Shown: one piece after another, positions 35,181 through 43,723 of the stretch
Numbering within the stretch: the first letter of the stretch is position 1
How the letters are laid out: each line of letters begins with the position of its first letter
The notes under the pieces: generated by a model
The model's input: only the letters and a program-made list of their open reading frames with translations
What the model was told of the DNA's origin: nothing
Databases searched by the model: none
Translations under genes and position numbers: made by a program
Assembly (NCBI GenBank): GCA_025350865.1
Contig: JANXWZ010000238.1
Coordinates: forward strand, 80,453 to 144,452
Direction of reading: 5' to 3'
Length of the DNA: 64,000 nt
From: Rhodanobacteraceae bacterium
GTDB taxonomy: Bacteria > Acidobacteriota > Terriglobia > Terriglobales > Acidobacteriaceae

Positions 35181-36167
35181 TCACCCTCGACGTAGGCCCT
35201 TGATCAGATCCGGCAATCGGTTGAAGACCGCGACCGATCGCAGCCACTGGCGATTGTCGACGGCCGGATAGCCGCTGACGGTCTTGCCGGGCGCAACGTC
35301 ATTTGGGATGCCGCTTTGCGCGGTTGCAATTGCCCCGTCGCCGATGGTGCAATGTCCGGCGACTCCAACCTGACCGGCAAGTATGACGTTTTTGCCGACG
35401 TCAGTCGATCCGGCGAGACCGACCTGCGCACACAACAGGGTATTCTCGCCGACCGTGGAGCCGTGACCGACCTGGACGAGGTTGTCGACCTTAGCGCCGC
35501 GCCGGATGCGGGTTTCGCCGATCGAGGCGCGGTCGATGCAGGCGTTGGCCTGAATTTCAACCTCGTCTTCAAGGATGGCGGGGCCGGACTGGACGATTTT
35601 GTACCAGCCTTCTGGCGTCCGTGCGAAGCCGAAGCCGTCGGCCCCCACAACGGCACCGTTTTGCAGGATGACATTGTCGCCCAGCCGGCAATGCTCTCGT
35701 ACAACTGCATGGGCGTGAGCGGTAAAGTGTTTTCCTGCAACAACATTGGGGTAAATCACAACGTGTGGGTGGAGAATTGCGTCGTCACCAATCACGGCCT
35801 TTTCCCCGATGACAACATACGGTCCAATGTGGGCCCGCTCCCCGATTGTGGCCGAATCCGCGATGACGGCGGTCGGGTGGATGCCTGGGGCATAGGCAGG
35901 TGGCTGGTAGAACAGCTCGATGGTCCGGGCGTAGGCCAGGTACGGATCGGCGATGCGCAGTGTCGCGGCGGAGGTCTCGGGGAAGTCCGGTTCGACGAGG
36001 ATCGCGGAGGCCCGAGTGGTCCGAGCGAGCGATGTGTACTTCTTGTTCGAGACGAAGGTGACTTGACCTGCGACCGCGTGCTCAATGCCCGCAATTCCGG
36101 TAATTTCGACCTCCCCATCGCCGTGCAGCGTGGCACCGAGGGCGGCGGCAAGCTCGGAAAGTTTCAT
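35181..36167 (-). CDS. lpxD: UDP-3-O-acylglucosamine N-acyltransferase
   Basis: 328 residues. LpxD adds the second acyl chain in lipid A synthesis using acyl-ACP. It has the N-terminal uridine-binding domain (AGIEHAVAGQVTFVSNKKY) and a left-handed beta-helix of hexapeptide repeats. The catalytic His region is DNLVQVGHGSTVGENTLL, and ADGFGFARTPEGW is typical of LpxD. It stands apart from other lpx genes, so the lipid A genes are not clustered here. It shows the organism makes an LPS-type outer membrane. Confidence 0.95.
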   Translation of the reverse strand: MKLSELAAALGATLHGDGEVEITGIAGIEHAVAGQVTFVSNKKYTSLARTTRASAILVEPDFPETSAATLRIADPYLAYARTIELFYQPPAYAPGIHPTAVIADSATIGERAHIGPYVVIGEKAVIGDDAILHPHVVIYPNVVAGKHFTAHAHAVVREHCRLGDNVILQNGAVVGADGFGFARTPEGWYKIVQSGPAILEDEVEIQANACIDRASIGETRIRRGAKVDNLVQVGHGSTVGENTLLCAQVGLAGSTDVGKNVILAGQVGVAGHCTIGDGAIATAQSGIPNDVAPGKTVSGYPAVDNRQWLRSVAVFNRLPDLIKGLRRG

Positions 36168-36194
36168 AGCGGCGATTGTAGCGGAGAGCGAGGA

Positions 36195-36728
36195 TTATCC
36201 GCGATTAGAGTCGGGGAAGAGCGGGGCCTGCCGTGATGCCGCATCTGACTCGGTGGACTTCGGCTTTGACGGTGTGGTGACAACAGCAACCATCTTTAGA
36301 TCTACGATTTGGTGGCGCGGGATATAAAGTCGCTGCGTGTTGGACCGGATGTCCGGTGGAATGAGAAAGATACCCTTGTCGTCGAGGATGCCGTCGACCA
36401 GTGATATGTCGATCGGGGCGAGGCCTTCGAAGATGCCGCCATCGATCAGGGTAAGCTTCACCCAAAGTCCCTCGGTGCGAGGGCGCGCGAGAAAGCTGCG
36501 ACGGGTTAATCGCTCTGGATCTTCCTTATCCGCAAGGTTGAAGTCGCGGACGTACGCGATCCAGCGGACCGCTGTCATTGGGATCAGGTTGATCCGACCC
36601 TCCAGGTCGAGAAGCGTCACGCCGGGCTCTCTATCCGCGATTTGCAGGAGGCCAGACACGGGGAGGTACCCGGGGCGAACCTCATCTGTAGTCGTGCGGA
36701 GAATGACTTTCTTGCGGGAGCTGGCCAT
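36195..36728 (-). CDS. Conserved hypothetical protein
   Basis: 177 residues without signal peptide or membrane helix. It reads as two beta-rich Sm-like or PilZ-like halves (VRPGYLPVSGLLQ ... LLDLEGRINLIPMTAVRWIAYVRDF and GLWVKLTLIDGGIFEGLAPI ... NTQRLYIPRHQI). The pattern 'sequence about a ligand, then a conversion of setting and codons to a phrase VRDF' recalls uncharacterised acidobacterial proteins, but I cannot name the family. It is upstream of lpxD on the same strand (27 bp), so co-transcription is likely. Confidence 0.65.
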   Translation of the reverse strand: MASSRKKVILRTTTDEVRPGYLPVSGLLQIADREPGVTLLDLEGRINLIPMTAVRWIAYVRDFNLADKEDPERLTRRSFLARPRTEGLWVKLTLIDGGIFEGLAPIDISLVDGILDDKGIFLIPPDIRSNTQRLYIPRHQIVDLKMVAVVTTPSKPKSTESDAASRQAPLFPDSNRG

Positions 36729-36926
36729 AGGCGGAGGTCGCAGGATGGATGCAGGGATTGTCGCACGGTTGGGAAGTGCGCAACGAAAAAGGTGCAGAAA
36801 TATAGTCAGGTCTGCGACGGCTGTGTTACATTTACCTTTTGCGTGTCACCGATCCTAACATCTAAGTCGTTGATTGTGCAAAGGTTATGGTCTCGGCAAG
36901 ACCGGGACGGAGTGTGTTGACAGGCT

Positions 36927-38882
36927 ATGGCCGACTATATCTACCTGCTTGAAAATCGTCTATCCCTGGCGCAGCGGAATGCGCTGCGCAATGTTCGCGA
37001 CCTGGCCCGTTCCAAGGCTCTGACTGTGTTTCTGGTTGGTGGCGCGGTTCGTGACCTGACGACTGGTTCACCCGTCCGCGATCTTGATGTAGTGGTTCAG
37101 GGAAACGCTCTCAAGTTGAAGAAGGATATCGAGAAAATTGGTGGGGTTATTACGGGCGAGTCCGACGCCAGCCAGTCGCTCTTCGTGCGGTTTCCAGGCA
37201 ATGTCCGGATGGAGGTGGGGTCCACTCTTAGCGTCACCTTCCCGAAGCCCGGAAAAGCTGTTGCCAAACCGGCGACGATTCTTGAGGACCTCCGGAGGCG
37301 CGACTTTACCGCCAATGCGATGGCTCTTTCGCTGAATGAAGGCTCCTACGGTTTGCTGATGGACCCGCTGAACGGTGTAGCCGACATCGAAAACAGAGAG
37401 CTTAGGCTCGTGAGCAATTACGGTTTTATCGAAGATCCGGTGCGGATGATTCGGGCCGCCCGGTTGATGGCACGACTTGGCTGGACACTGGACGAAAAGA
37501 CCCAGACGCGCTACGAGACTGGCCGGGCGGAAGAGTACATCTCGGCCATGCCAGAGGTTCATCGCGGGTACGAGACGGAAGAGATCGTCCACGAGGAAGA
37601 TCCCTTGCGCGTCCTGAAGCGGCTTGAGGCGGACGGCTGGATGAAGTATCTGGCACCCTATTGGACGTCGGCCAAGGTGAATGTGGTCGAGTTGGATAAG
37701 CTGCGGGACACTCTGGCCCAACTCCAGACTCAGGGTATCCACCCGGATACTGCTGCGGCGCAGTTTCCGTTGATTACTGCGAAGCTGACCGCGAAGGAAG
37801 TTGCCACGCTGAAGCAGGGCTTCCCGCGCAAGGGTTTTGTAGACGAGATAAACGCAATTGAGGATGAGGCGAAAGAGTTTGCAAGCCAGCTGAGCGGCAA
37901 GGGCGGGGCGCTTCCGTCGCAGGCCTGGAAGTTGATCATGTCCGCCAAGCCGGAGGCGGTGTTGGTAACGGCCTACTCGACGCGCAGCGCGGCTCTACAG
38001 GCCAAGTTCAAGAGCTTCTTTACCGAGTGGCCGCAGGTCCGGCAGCGGATGCCCTACGCCCTGATGCAGGAGATGCGGATTGTTCCCGACCTCGCGGGAT
38101 ATGACGAGTTGCTGGAGAAACTGTTCTTTGAGTTGATGGATGGCAAGCTCTCCACCCCTGAAGAGATGAAAGCCTTTCTAGAGCCTTACTCGCCGCCTGC
38201 TCCTCCGCCGCCGGTGAACTTGCGCCGCGCTCGTGCGGGCAAAAAGGATGCAAAGCCGTCGAAGGCTCGAGCGAAAAAAGCGGCGAAACTGGAAGAGGCA
38301 GAAGCCGAAGTTGATGTCGAAATCGCAGACCTGCCAGACATTCCGGATCCGGACGAAGATCTTGATGGCCTGGACGATGATGCGGCCGATCCCGAGCCGG
38401 AGATTGATTCCGACGCCGATGCTGACGACGAAATCGAGGAGCCTGTGGCAGTGAAAGCTGCGCCTGTGAAGAAGGTAGCAGCTCCCCAGGCTGTTGCCAA
38501 GGCACCCGCGGTCAAGGTTGCCGAACCCACCAAGAAGGTGGCGCCTCCCCCCGCGGCGGTGAAGGCAAAGACCCCGGCTCCTGTGGCAAAGGCTGTGGCC
38601 GCAAAGCCAGTTGCGGCAAAGAAAGTCCCGGCGAAGAAATCGCCAGCGGAGAAAGTTGTTCCGGCCAAGAAGGCACCCGCGAAGAAGTCCGCGGTGAAAG
38701 CTACAAAGCCTGTTGCGAAGGTGACGAAGAAGGCTCTGCCGAAGCCCGTTGGAAAGAAGGCGGTGCCGGTTAAGGTTGCGCCCAAGAAAAAGGTAGCGGT
38801 AAAGGTCGTGGCGAAGACGGTTGCGGCTAAGGCGAAAGGCAAGGCGAAGCCGGTCCCTGCAAAGGGATCGAAACGACGTTAG
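36927..38882 (+). CDS. Poly(A) polymerase/CCA tRNA nucleotidyltransferase with histone-H1-like tail
   Basis: 651 residues. The class II nucleotidyltransferase head has GGAVRD (residues 38-43), DLDVVV with the metal aspartates 52 and 54, RRRDFTANAMAL and the nucleotide-binding EDPVRMIRAARLMARL. It would add CCA or A residues to RNA 3' ends. After the core (to ~430) come an acidic segment (~468-506, Asp/Glu-rich) and ~145 residues of Lys-Ala-Pro repeats (PAKKAPAKKSAVKATKPVAK) like eukaryotic H1 or bacterial histone-like tails. The core is family-typical; the tail is an unusual fusion, probably nucleic-acid binding. It could be pcnB or cca. Confidence 0.88.
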   Translation: MADYIYLLENRLSLAQRNALRNVRDLARSKALTVFLVGGAVRDLTTGSPVRDLDVVVQGNALKLKKDIEKIGGVITGESDASQSLFVRFPGNVRMEVGSTLSVTFPKPGKAVAKPATILEDLRRRDFTANAMALSLNEGSYGLLMDPLNGVADIENRELRLVSNYGFIEDPVRMIRAARLMARLGWTLDEKTQTRYETGRAEEYISAMPEVHRGYETEEIVHEEDPLRVLKRLEADGWMKYLAPYWTSAKVNVVELDKLRDTLAQLQTQGIHPDTAAAQFPLITAKLTAKEVATLKQGFPRKGFVDEINAIEDEAKEFASQLSGKGGALPSQAWKLIMSAKPEAVLVTAYSTRSAALQAKFKSFFTEWPQVRQRMPYALMQEMRIVPDLAGYDELLEKLFFELMDGKLSTPEEMKAFLEPYSPPAPPPPVNLRRARAGKKDAKPSKARAKKAAKLEEAEAEVDVEIADLPDIPDPDEDLDGLDDDAADPEPEIDSDADADDEIEEPVAVKAAPVKKVAAPQAVAKAPAVKVAEPTKKVAPPPAAVKAKTPAPVAKAVAAKPVAAKKVPAKKSPAEKVVPAKKAPAKKSAVKATKPVAKVTKKALPKPVGKKAVPVKVAPKKKVAVKVVAKTVAAKAKGKAKPVPAKGSKRR

Positions 38883-38972
38883 GGCTGGTCCCTGCAGAGT
38901 TGCAAACGAACGATGCGGTGGCTGATGCGGTCGCCGCATTCTAGTTTGCATCCTACGGTTTGAGGTGCAGGC

Positions 38973-39569
38973 ATGGTTGTGGCGGTTTTGCAGGGCTCGG
39001 TGCGGTCGGAGCGGATGGGTGACCGGGTGGCGAAGTGGGTGATTTCGCAACTCAAGGCTCGCGGTCACGAGGTGGTTCTGGTGGATGCGGCCGTGCTCGA
39101 TTTACCGCTGCTCGACAAGATGTGGAAGGAACTGAAGCGCGGCTCAGATGCCAGATCTGCCGAGCTGCGAGGGAAATTGCGCCCGGTCGCGGAGTTGTAT
39201 GCGCGTGCGGATGGTTTCGTCATTGTCAGCGGGGAATACAACCACAGTGTTCCGCCCGCGCTGACGAATTTGCTGGACTACTTTCTGGAAGAGTACCTGT
39301 ATCGTCCGTCGGCGATCGTTTGCTACTCGACCGGTGGATACGGCGGGGTGCGGGCGGCAATGCAGTTGCGGGCTCTGCTGGCAGAGGTCGGGATGTCATC
39401 TATTCCCAGCCTGCAGGCGATTCCGAAGGTGGGGCAGGCATTGAGTGTGGATGGTCTCGCGCTGACCCAGGCGCTGGCTGAGGGTACCGTACAGTTTTTC
39501 GACGAGTTCGACTGGTATATGGCAGCGCTTGCGGCAGGCCGAAAGTTGAGCGACCCGCGCAGGAACTGA
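38973..39569 (+). CDS. NADPH-dependent FMN reductase family protein
   Basis: 198 residues, flavodoxin-like fold. The phosphate-binding start is VVAVLQGSVRSERMGDRVAKW. The flavin contacts VIVSGEYNHSVPPALTNLLDY and CYSTGGYGGVRAAMQLR are typical of the family (SsuE/ChrR/azoreductase-like). It transfers electrons from NADPH to FMN or quinones; the physiological acceptor is unknown. It ends 19 bp from the convergent oxidase subunit gene. Confidence 0.92.
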   Translation: MVVAVLQGSVRSERMGDRVAKWVISQLKARGHEVVLVDAAVLDLPLLDKMWKELKRGSDARSAELRGKLRPVAELYARADGFVIVSGEYNHSVPPALTNLLDYFLEEYLYRPSAIVCYSTGGYGGVRAAMQLRALLAEVGMSSIPSLQAIPKVGQALSVDGLALTQALAEGTVQFFDEFDWYMAALAAGRKLSDPRRN

Positions 39570-39588
39570 CTTTCGTGACGCTGACCGA

Positions 39589-40374
39589 TTACCGTGCTGG
39601 ACCTTGACCGAAGGCTAGAAGCGCAAACAGTATCATCCACAGGGCTCCCATGGAGTGCCAATACCAGGCGGAGAGATCCACCATGATCTGGCGACGCTCC
39701 ATCTGGCGGGACACGAAGAGTCCGATGAAGGTGCCAATGAGCGCCAGTATGCCGACGACAAGGTGGGCTCCGTGGGCTCCGGTGATGAGGAAAAACGACT
39801 TGGCGCTCTGGCCAGCGTTGTCCAGACGTACGCGCTGCAGGCTGAGTTGATGCCATGCCATCATTTGGCCGACGACAAACGTGCAGCCAAGGATGATAGT
39901 CGCCACGAGCCACGGCATGGCGGCGCGGGAGGTCGGCTTACCCAGACCGAGCCACTCGTCCATGACATCCATCTCACGAAACATGTGGCGACGGGCGATT
40001 TCGACCGTGACGGAACTGAGCAGCAGGACGGCGGTGTTGAGCCACAGGATCGACGGAATGGCTGTGGGGAGCCATTCGTTGATATAGCGGGAGTTGGCGT
40101 CGAAATGGCCCGAACCCTGCGAAACGAAGAAGACGCTGACGATCGCGACGAAGAACATGAAGACGGCCAGCAGGATGAGGAAGAGGCCGAGGCGGAGTTT
40201 GTCCAGCCGTTCGCGTGGTCCGGAGCGCGGACGGCGCCGGTCGTTGGAATTGTCCGGGTCTCCACTACCGCCGGTGCGCTTGTCGGTTGGCGGGCGACGC
40301 CCACCGCCGTGGTCGCCGTCGTTCAAGTCGTTGCGGCGGCGATCGATTTCTGGGGGAGTAGTGACGACCGGCAT
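39589..40374 (-). CDS. Heme-copper oxidase subunit III family protein (orphan)
   Basis: About 261 residues from ATG 40374, which has AGGAG six bases upstream. The N-terminal ~65 residues are hydrophilic and charged (DRRRNDLNDGDHGGGRRP). Five membrane helices follow with the subunit III pattern (WLVATIILGCTFVVGQMMAW, LITGAHGAHLVVGILALIGT, WYWHSMGALWMILFALLAF). Subunit III stabilises the cytochrome oxidase core. No subunit I, II or IV gene is nearby, so it is either an extra copy or a separated part of the complex. Confidence 0.85.
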   Translation of the reverse strand: MPVVTTPPEIDRRRNDLNDGDHGGGRRPPTDKRTGGSGDPDNSNDRRRPRSGPRERLDKLRLGLFLILLAVFMFFVAIVSVFFVSQGSGHFDANSRYINEWLPTAIPSILWLNTAVLLLSSVTVEIARRHMFREMDVMDEWLGLGKPTSRAAMPWLVATIILGCTFVVGQMMAWHQLSLQRVRLDNAGQSAKSFFLITGAHGAHLVVGILALIGTFIGLFVSRQMERRQIMVDLSAWYWHSMGALWMILFALLAFGQGPAR

Positions 40375-40592
40375 GGCGACTCCTGGGTGCAACGATCCCG
40401 TGGGGTTAGACTACTCCGAAAACGACTCGTGATTCATAGGCTTTTCTTCGCCGATGATGTTTTGTTATGGGATGCGGTCGTGTGGCCCACCGTATACAAC
40501 GAATTGAAGATCAGATGCCGTGGGATCAAAGCAGGCTTAGTCGGAATGACGGCGGCGGTGGTCCCAGCCGTCATGCGATGTTTGTTGCGGAA

Positions 40593-41561
40593 TCAGTAGG
40601 TCGGGCAGCCGGTGGCTAATTTGGTGGCGGTCCAGCAGATTGCAATGGACTTAGCGGCAGTGATGACCTGAAGATTTTCGTTGGGGTCGCCAGCGATGCG
40701 GTCGATGCGGGATTTGGTCTCCGCAAAGTCGTTAGAAGCGAGGTCCATCTGTGGGAGCGAGAGGATCACGCGGGCGCGTAGGCTGTTGTTGTCCGAGTTG
40801 AGGTAGACCAAGAGCGACTTGTTGATGGCCTGCGACTGGTTCGGTTTGGTGGCGATAAGGTCGGCGAGGTTGGCGCGAGAGTCGGAGGTCTGGTCCGAGC
40901 GGCGGAGATAGCGGGTGATGGCGGCGGCTGTGGTGTCGTTGATTGGGGCGATCTGGATGAGGGTCGAGACGACGGCCAGACCTACCTCGCCGATGGCGTC
41001 GTCGCGGGTGAGGTAGGCAAGCAGCGGCGGATAGACCGAGGCGGGAGGGTTGGGGGTGAAGCCGCCGAGGATGGTTGCGGTGAGGAGACGGTTGGCGGGC
41101 TGCTCCTCGGACGTGAGGTGGGCTGCAATCTGGGCAATGTAAGGAGTGAGGGCTTTGGCCGTTTCGGGCTTGAAGGCGGCGGAGCCCACCTCAGACGATG
41201 ATGCTGTCTGGGATGGGGCACCCGGCTGGTTTTCGGAAGCAGAAGACTGGAGGCCAGCGATTGCCGTGAGGGCAAAGGTGTGCAGCGGAATGTCGGGGTT
41301 GGCGAGAGCCTTGAGCAGGTAGGGCATGGCCTCGGTGATGGAAGCCGCGTCCGGCAGCGGCTGAAGGGAAGCCATGGCGGTGATTTCGTCAGGAGAGGGA
41401 GAGTGTCCGTTGGCGTCGCGGCGGAGGTATTCGGCGATCAGGCCGGCGAAGGGTGACTTAGGGGGTGGGGCTTCGGTCTGTTGGGACAGGCTTACCCATG
41501 TCTCTGAAGCAAGACATGGGGCACCCAGGGTGAGGGCTGCGAAGACAAGCAGGCGGATCAT
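40593..41561 (-). CDS. Secreted HEAT/ARM-like repeat protein
   Basis: 322 residues with a signal peptide (IRLLVFAALTLGAPCLAS). The mature protein is made of helical hairpins (MPYLLKALANPDIPLHTFAL, YPPLLAYLTRDDAIGEVGLA, SLLVYLNSDNNSLRARVILS) resembling HEAT or ARM repeats. No catalytic motif. Two copies of the ATGGGGCACCC palindromic repeat lie inside this gene, one encoding the end of the signal peptide (GAPCLASETW) and one encoding a Ser/Thr-rich loop (PGAPSQTASSSEVGS). Its ATG overlaps the pdxT stop by 4 bp. Confidence 0.78.
   Translation of the reverse strand: MIRLLVFAALTLGAPCLASETWVSLSQQTEAPPPKSPFAGLIAEYLRRDANGHSPSPDEITAMASLQPLPDAASITEAMPYLLKALANPDIPLHTFALTAIAGLQSSASENQPGAPSQTASSSEVGSAAFKPETAKALTPYIAQIAAHLTSEEQPANRLLTATILGGFTPNPPASVYPPLLAYLTRDDAIGEVGLAVVSTLIQIAPINDTTAAAITRYLRRSDQTSDSRANLADLIATKPNQSQAINKSLLVYLNSDNNSLRARVILSLPQMDLASNDFAETKSRIDRIAGDPNENLQVITAAKSIAICWTATKLATGCPTY
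41183..41223 (-). repeat. Palindromic repeat of the ATGGGGCACCC family, copy 4 (inside a gene)
   Basis: GAGCCCACCTCAGACGATG and CTGTCTGGGATGGGGCACCC form an imperfect palindrome. It is in frame inside the HEAT-like gene and codes for a low-complexity loop, so the insertion was tolerated. Confidence 0.68.
41493..41526 (-). repeat. Palindromic repeat of the ATGGGGCACCC family, copy 5 (inside a gene)
   Basis: CCCATGTCT and AGACATGGG pair around eight bases, ending in ATGGGGCACCC. It encodes the C-terminal part of the signal peptide of the HEAT-like protein. Confidence 0.68.
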
Positions 41562-42145
41562 GCTCGGTTAGACTCGGCGATCAGGTCCAGGAAGAGCTTG
41601 TGGATGCGCGTGTCGGCCGAGAGTTCAGGGTGAAAGGTGGCGGCGAGCAGATGGCCCTGGCGGATGAGGACGGGGAAGCCGTCGCGGCTGGCGAGGATCT
41701 CGACGTCGGGGCCAGTGCGCGTGATGCGAGGGGCGCGGATGAAGACCATCTCGATGGGGCCGCCGGGGAGCGAGGTTGGCTCGGAAAGGATGGTGGAATC
41801 GATCTGGCGACCGTACGCGTTGCGCTCTACTGTGACATCCAGAGCCGCAAGCGAAGGCTGCGGTGGGTTAAGCACGTCTGTTGCCAGCAGGATGACACCG
41901 GCGCAGGTTCCGAGGGTTGGCGTTTGGCGGACGAACGTGTTGAGGACGTCGAAGAAGCCATCGCGCTCGAGGTGTTTCAGGAAGGTGGTGGACTCGCCGC
42001 CGGGAATGATGAGTCCATCGATGCCGGCCAGTTGCTCGGGACGCCGGATCAGTTTCGGGGTTGCACCGAGCGCGGTTAGCGTACGGGCGTGGGCATCGTA
42101 AGCACCCTGGAGGGCCAGGACGCCGATGATCGGGGCGGGGGGCAT
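41558..42145 (-). CDS. pdxT: Pyridoxal 5'-phosphate synthase glutaminase subunit
   Basis: 195 residues. A class I glutaminase that feeds ammonia to PdxS for PLP synthesis. The nucleophile Cys is in TLGTCAGVILLA; PGGEST and the catalytic His/Glu in ATFHPELS are present. pdxT and pdxS are usually adjacent; here pdxS (46676) is 4.5 kb away with a GDSL esterase and a GH28 gene between. pdxT is instead coupled to the HEAT-like gene by a 4-bp overlap. Confidence 0.95.
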   Translation of the reverse strand: MPPAPIIGVLALQGAYDAHARTLTALGATPKLIRRPEQLAGIDGLIIPGGESTTFLKHLERDGFFDVLNTFVRQTPTLGTCAGVILLATDVLNPPQPSLAALDVTVERNAYGRQIDSTILSEPTSLPGGPIEMVFIRAPRITRTGPDVEILASRDGFPVLIRQGHLLAATFHPELSADTRIHKLFLDLIAESNRA

Positions 42146-42215
42146 GAACGATGATATCGCGAAGCGCCCGCCTGCCCCCTTGACACAGAAGATGCGGCGG
42201 GCGCTTCGCGCGCGA

Positions 42216-43235
42216 TTACTTGAGGACCGGCGATCCGGGGCAGTTGACGGTGCAGGGTGGTGCGTTCAGAACCTGCAGCGCCGCGTTGGCAATGAGGTTG
42301 TGACCGTGGGTCGTGGGATGCAGGTTGTCCCAGAACAGATATGTGTCGGGATTGACGGCCTGTTGCTGCGATGGGCTGGTGACGTTGGTGAAGCCGTAGC
42401 TGGCGGGGCTGGCAACCACCTGGTTGTAGAGCGAGTAGACATCCATCTGGTAGATCAAGGTGTGACTGGAGGCCAGTAGGCTCTGGACCATGCTCAGACC
42501 CTGGGCGAGGGAATGGTTATAGTAGGCGCTGATTTGGTTGTAGAGGATTGCGTTGCTAGGGTTTCCGTTGACCGTAGGGGTGTCGCCGAGCGGGGGAAGA
42601 TTGGGAACGAGGAGCTGGCTAGCACCCGCCTTGATGAGCCGGTACACGTTGGTCGATTGATAGGTTGCGGCGTTCAGGATGTCCTGACCGCTGGTTGCGT
42701 TGAGGCAGTCGTTTGCGCCGGCCCACACGACGAACAGGGTCTTGTTATCGATGACGGGATGGGTGGCGAGGTAGTGCGTGATCTGGAGGCCAACGTTGTC
42801 GACGGTAACGCTCAACGGAACGGGGTTGGCGGTGAAGACGAGATTGGTTGTTCCGGGGCTGGTGAAGGCACCGCCATATGCGTAGTTGGTGCCACCGTTC
42901 AGGGAGTTGAGGACCGGCGGATGGTTGGGGAGAAGAGCTGCAAGCTGCTCGACCCAGACACCCGTGTAGGTGGCTGCGCCGGGGATGGTGGAAACGCCGT
43001 CCGTAAAGCGGCCGTCGGTGTAGTCGGCGAAAAGGCCGGGGATGCGGATGCCGTACTTTGCCTGGGAGAGGTTGGCAACATTGCCGGTGTCGGAAAGGGA
43101 ATCGCCGAAGACGACGATAGAGGTGTAGGCCGGCCCCGGCGCGATGGCGACAGAGCTTGAGGGCTGCGCATGGAGGCCGGGGAGAAGGGTAAGAAGGACG
43201 ACGAAGGTGCAGATCACGCGGCGAGAGATGGTCAT
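42216..43235 (-). CDS. Secreted GDSL/SGNH lipase-esterase
   Basis: 339 residues with a signal peptide (VICTFVVLLTLLPGLHAQ). SGNH blocks are clear: VFGDSLSDTGN (Ser nucleophile), NYAYGGAF (Gly), VVWAGANDC (Asn) and FWDNLHPTTHGHNLIA (Asp and His). It resembles plant-type GDSL esterases and autotransporter esterase passengers, but there is no beta-barrel. It probably hydrolyses acyl or acetyl esters outside the cytoplasm; beside the GH28 polygalacturonase it could act on acetylated plant pectin (inference). Confidence 0.9.
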   Translation of the reverse strand: MTISRRVICTFVVLLTLLPGLHAQPSSSVAIAPGPAYTSIVVFGDSLSDTGNVANLSQAKYGIRIPGLFADYTDGRFTDGVSTIPGAATYTGVWVEQLAALLPNHPPVLNSLNGGTNYAYGGAFTSPGTTNLVFTANPVPLSVTVDNVGLQITHYLATHPVIDNKTLFVVWAGANDCLNATSGQDILNAATYQSTNVYRLIKAGASQLLVPNLPPLGDTPTVNGNPSNAILYNQISAYYNHSLAQGLSMVQSLLASSHTLIYQMDVYSLYNQVVASPASYGFTNVTSPSQQQAVNPDTYLFWDNLHPTTHGHNLIANAALQVLNAPPCTVNCPGSPVLK

Positions 43236-43723
43236 GGAGCTAACTCCTGGGAAGCATCAGATTGGGCTCGTAAGTGGACGCGGACGCCTCAGAATCGTGC
43301 ATGGTTCAAGGCGTAGAGATTCATTAGGATTGGGCCCTCTCCACGAGGGGATGGACGCCTCTGGAGCAGTACCGTTGTACAGGGTTGGCGGGATTCCGTC
43401 CAGACTCAGTTTCCATAGGAATTCCAAGTGTGGCTGCTATTTGGCGGGAGCCGCAACCACCTCACCGAAGCGGTCAGTTAGCTATTTCAGCCGGGGCTAC
43501 AGGCTAAAGTTGAACCGCATTGGGCTCCGGGGGGAGGACGCCGACAAGTTTGTCAAATCAACTAAATTGCAGCGTCCGTGAAGGCCGGAAAAATCTGGAT
43601 TGTCAGAGACGCTGCGCACATTAAGAATGGCGACGCGGTAAAAATACTAAATGTGGTCCGTCCTCTTGTTCGGTCGATACGGAACGTTCGTAAATCTTGG
43701 TATCTGCCTGGAGGCGTAGAGTG
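43236..43723. other. 488-bp intergenic region
   Basis: The divergent promoter region of the GDSL esterase and GH28 genes. Small hairpins exist (for example CCCTC-TCCAC-GAGGG near 43338), but no ORF, riboswitch or known operator is recognised. The stretch next to the GH28 gene is somewhat AT-richer (AAAAATACTAAATG), fitting a promoter there. Confidence 0.4.

Noticed and set aside
43236-43723. Possible riboswitch upstream of the GH28 gene
   Set aside because: Several short hairpins but no conserved motif of the c-di-GMP, TPP, cobalamin or other known classes.
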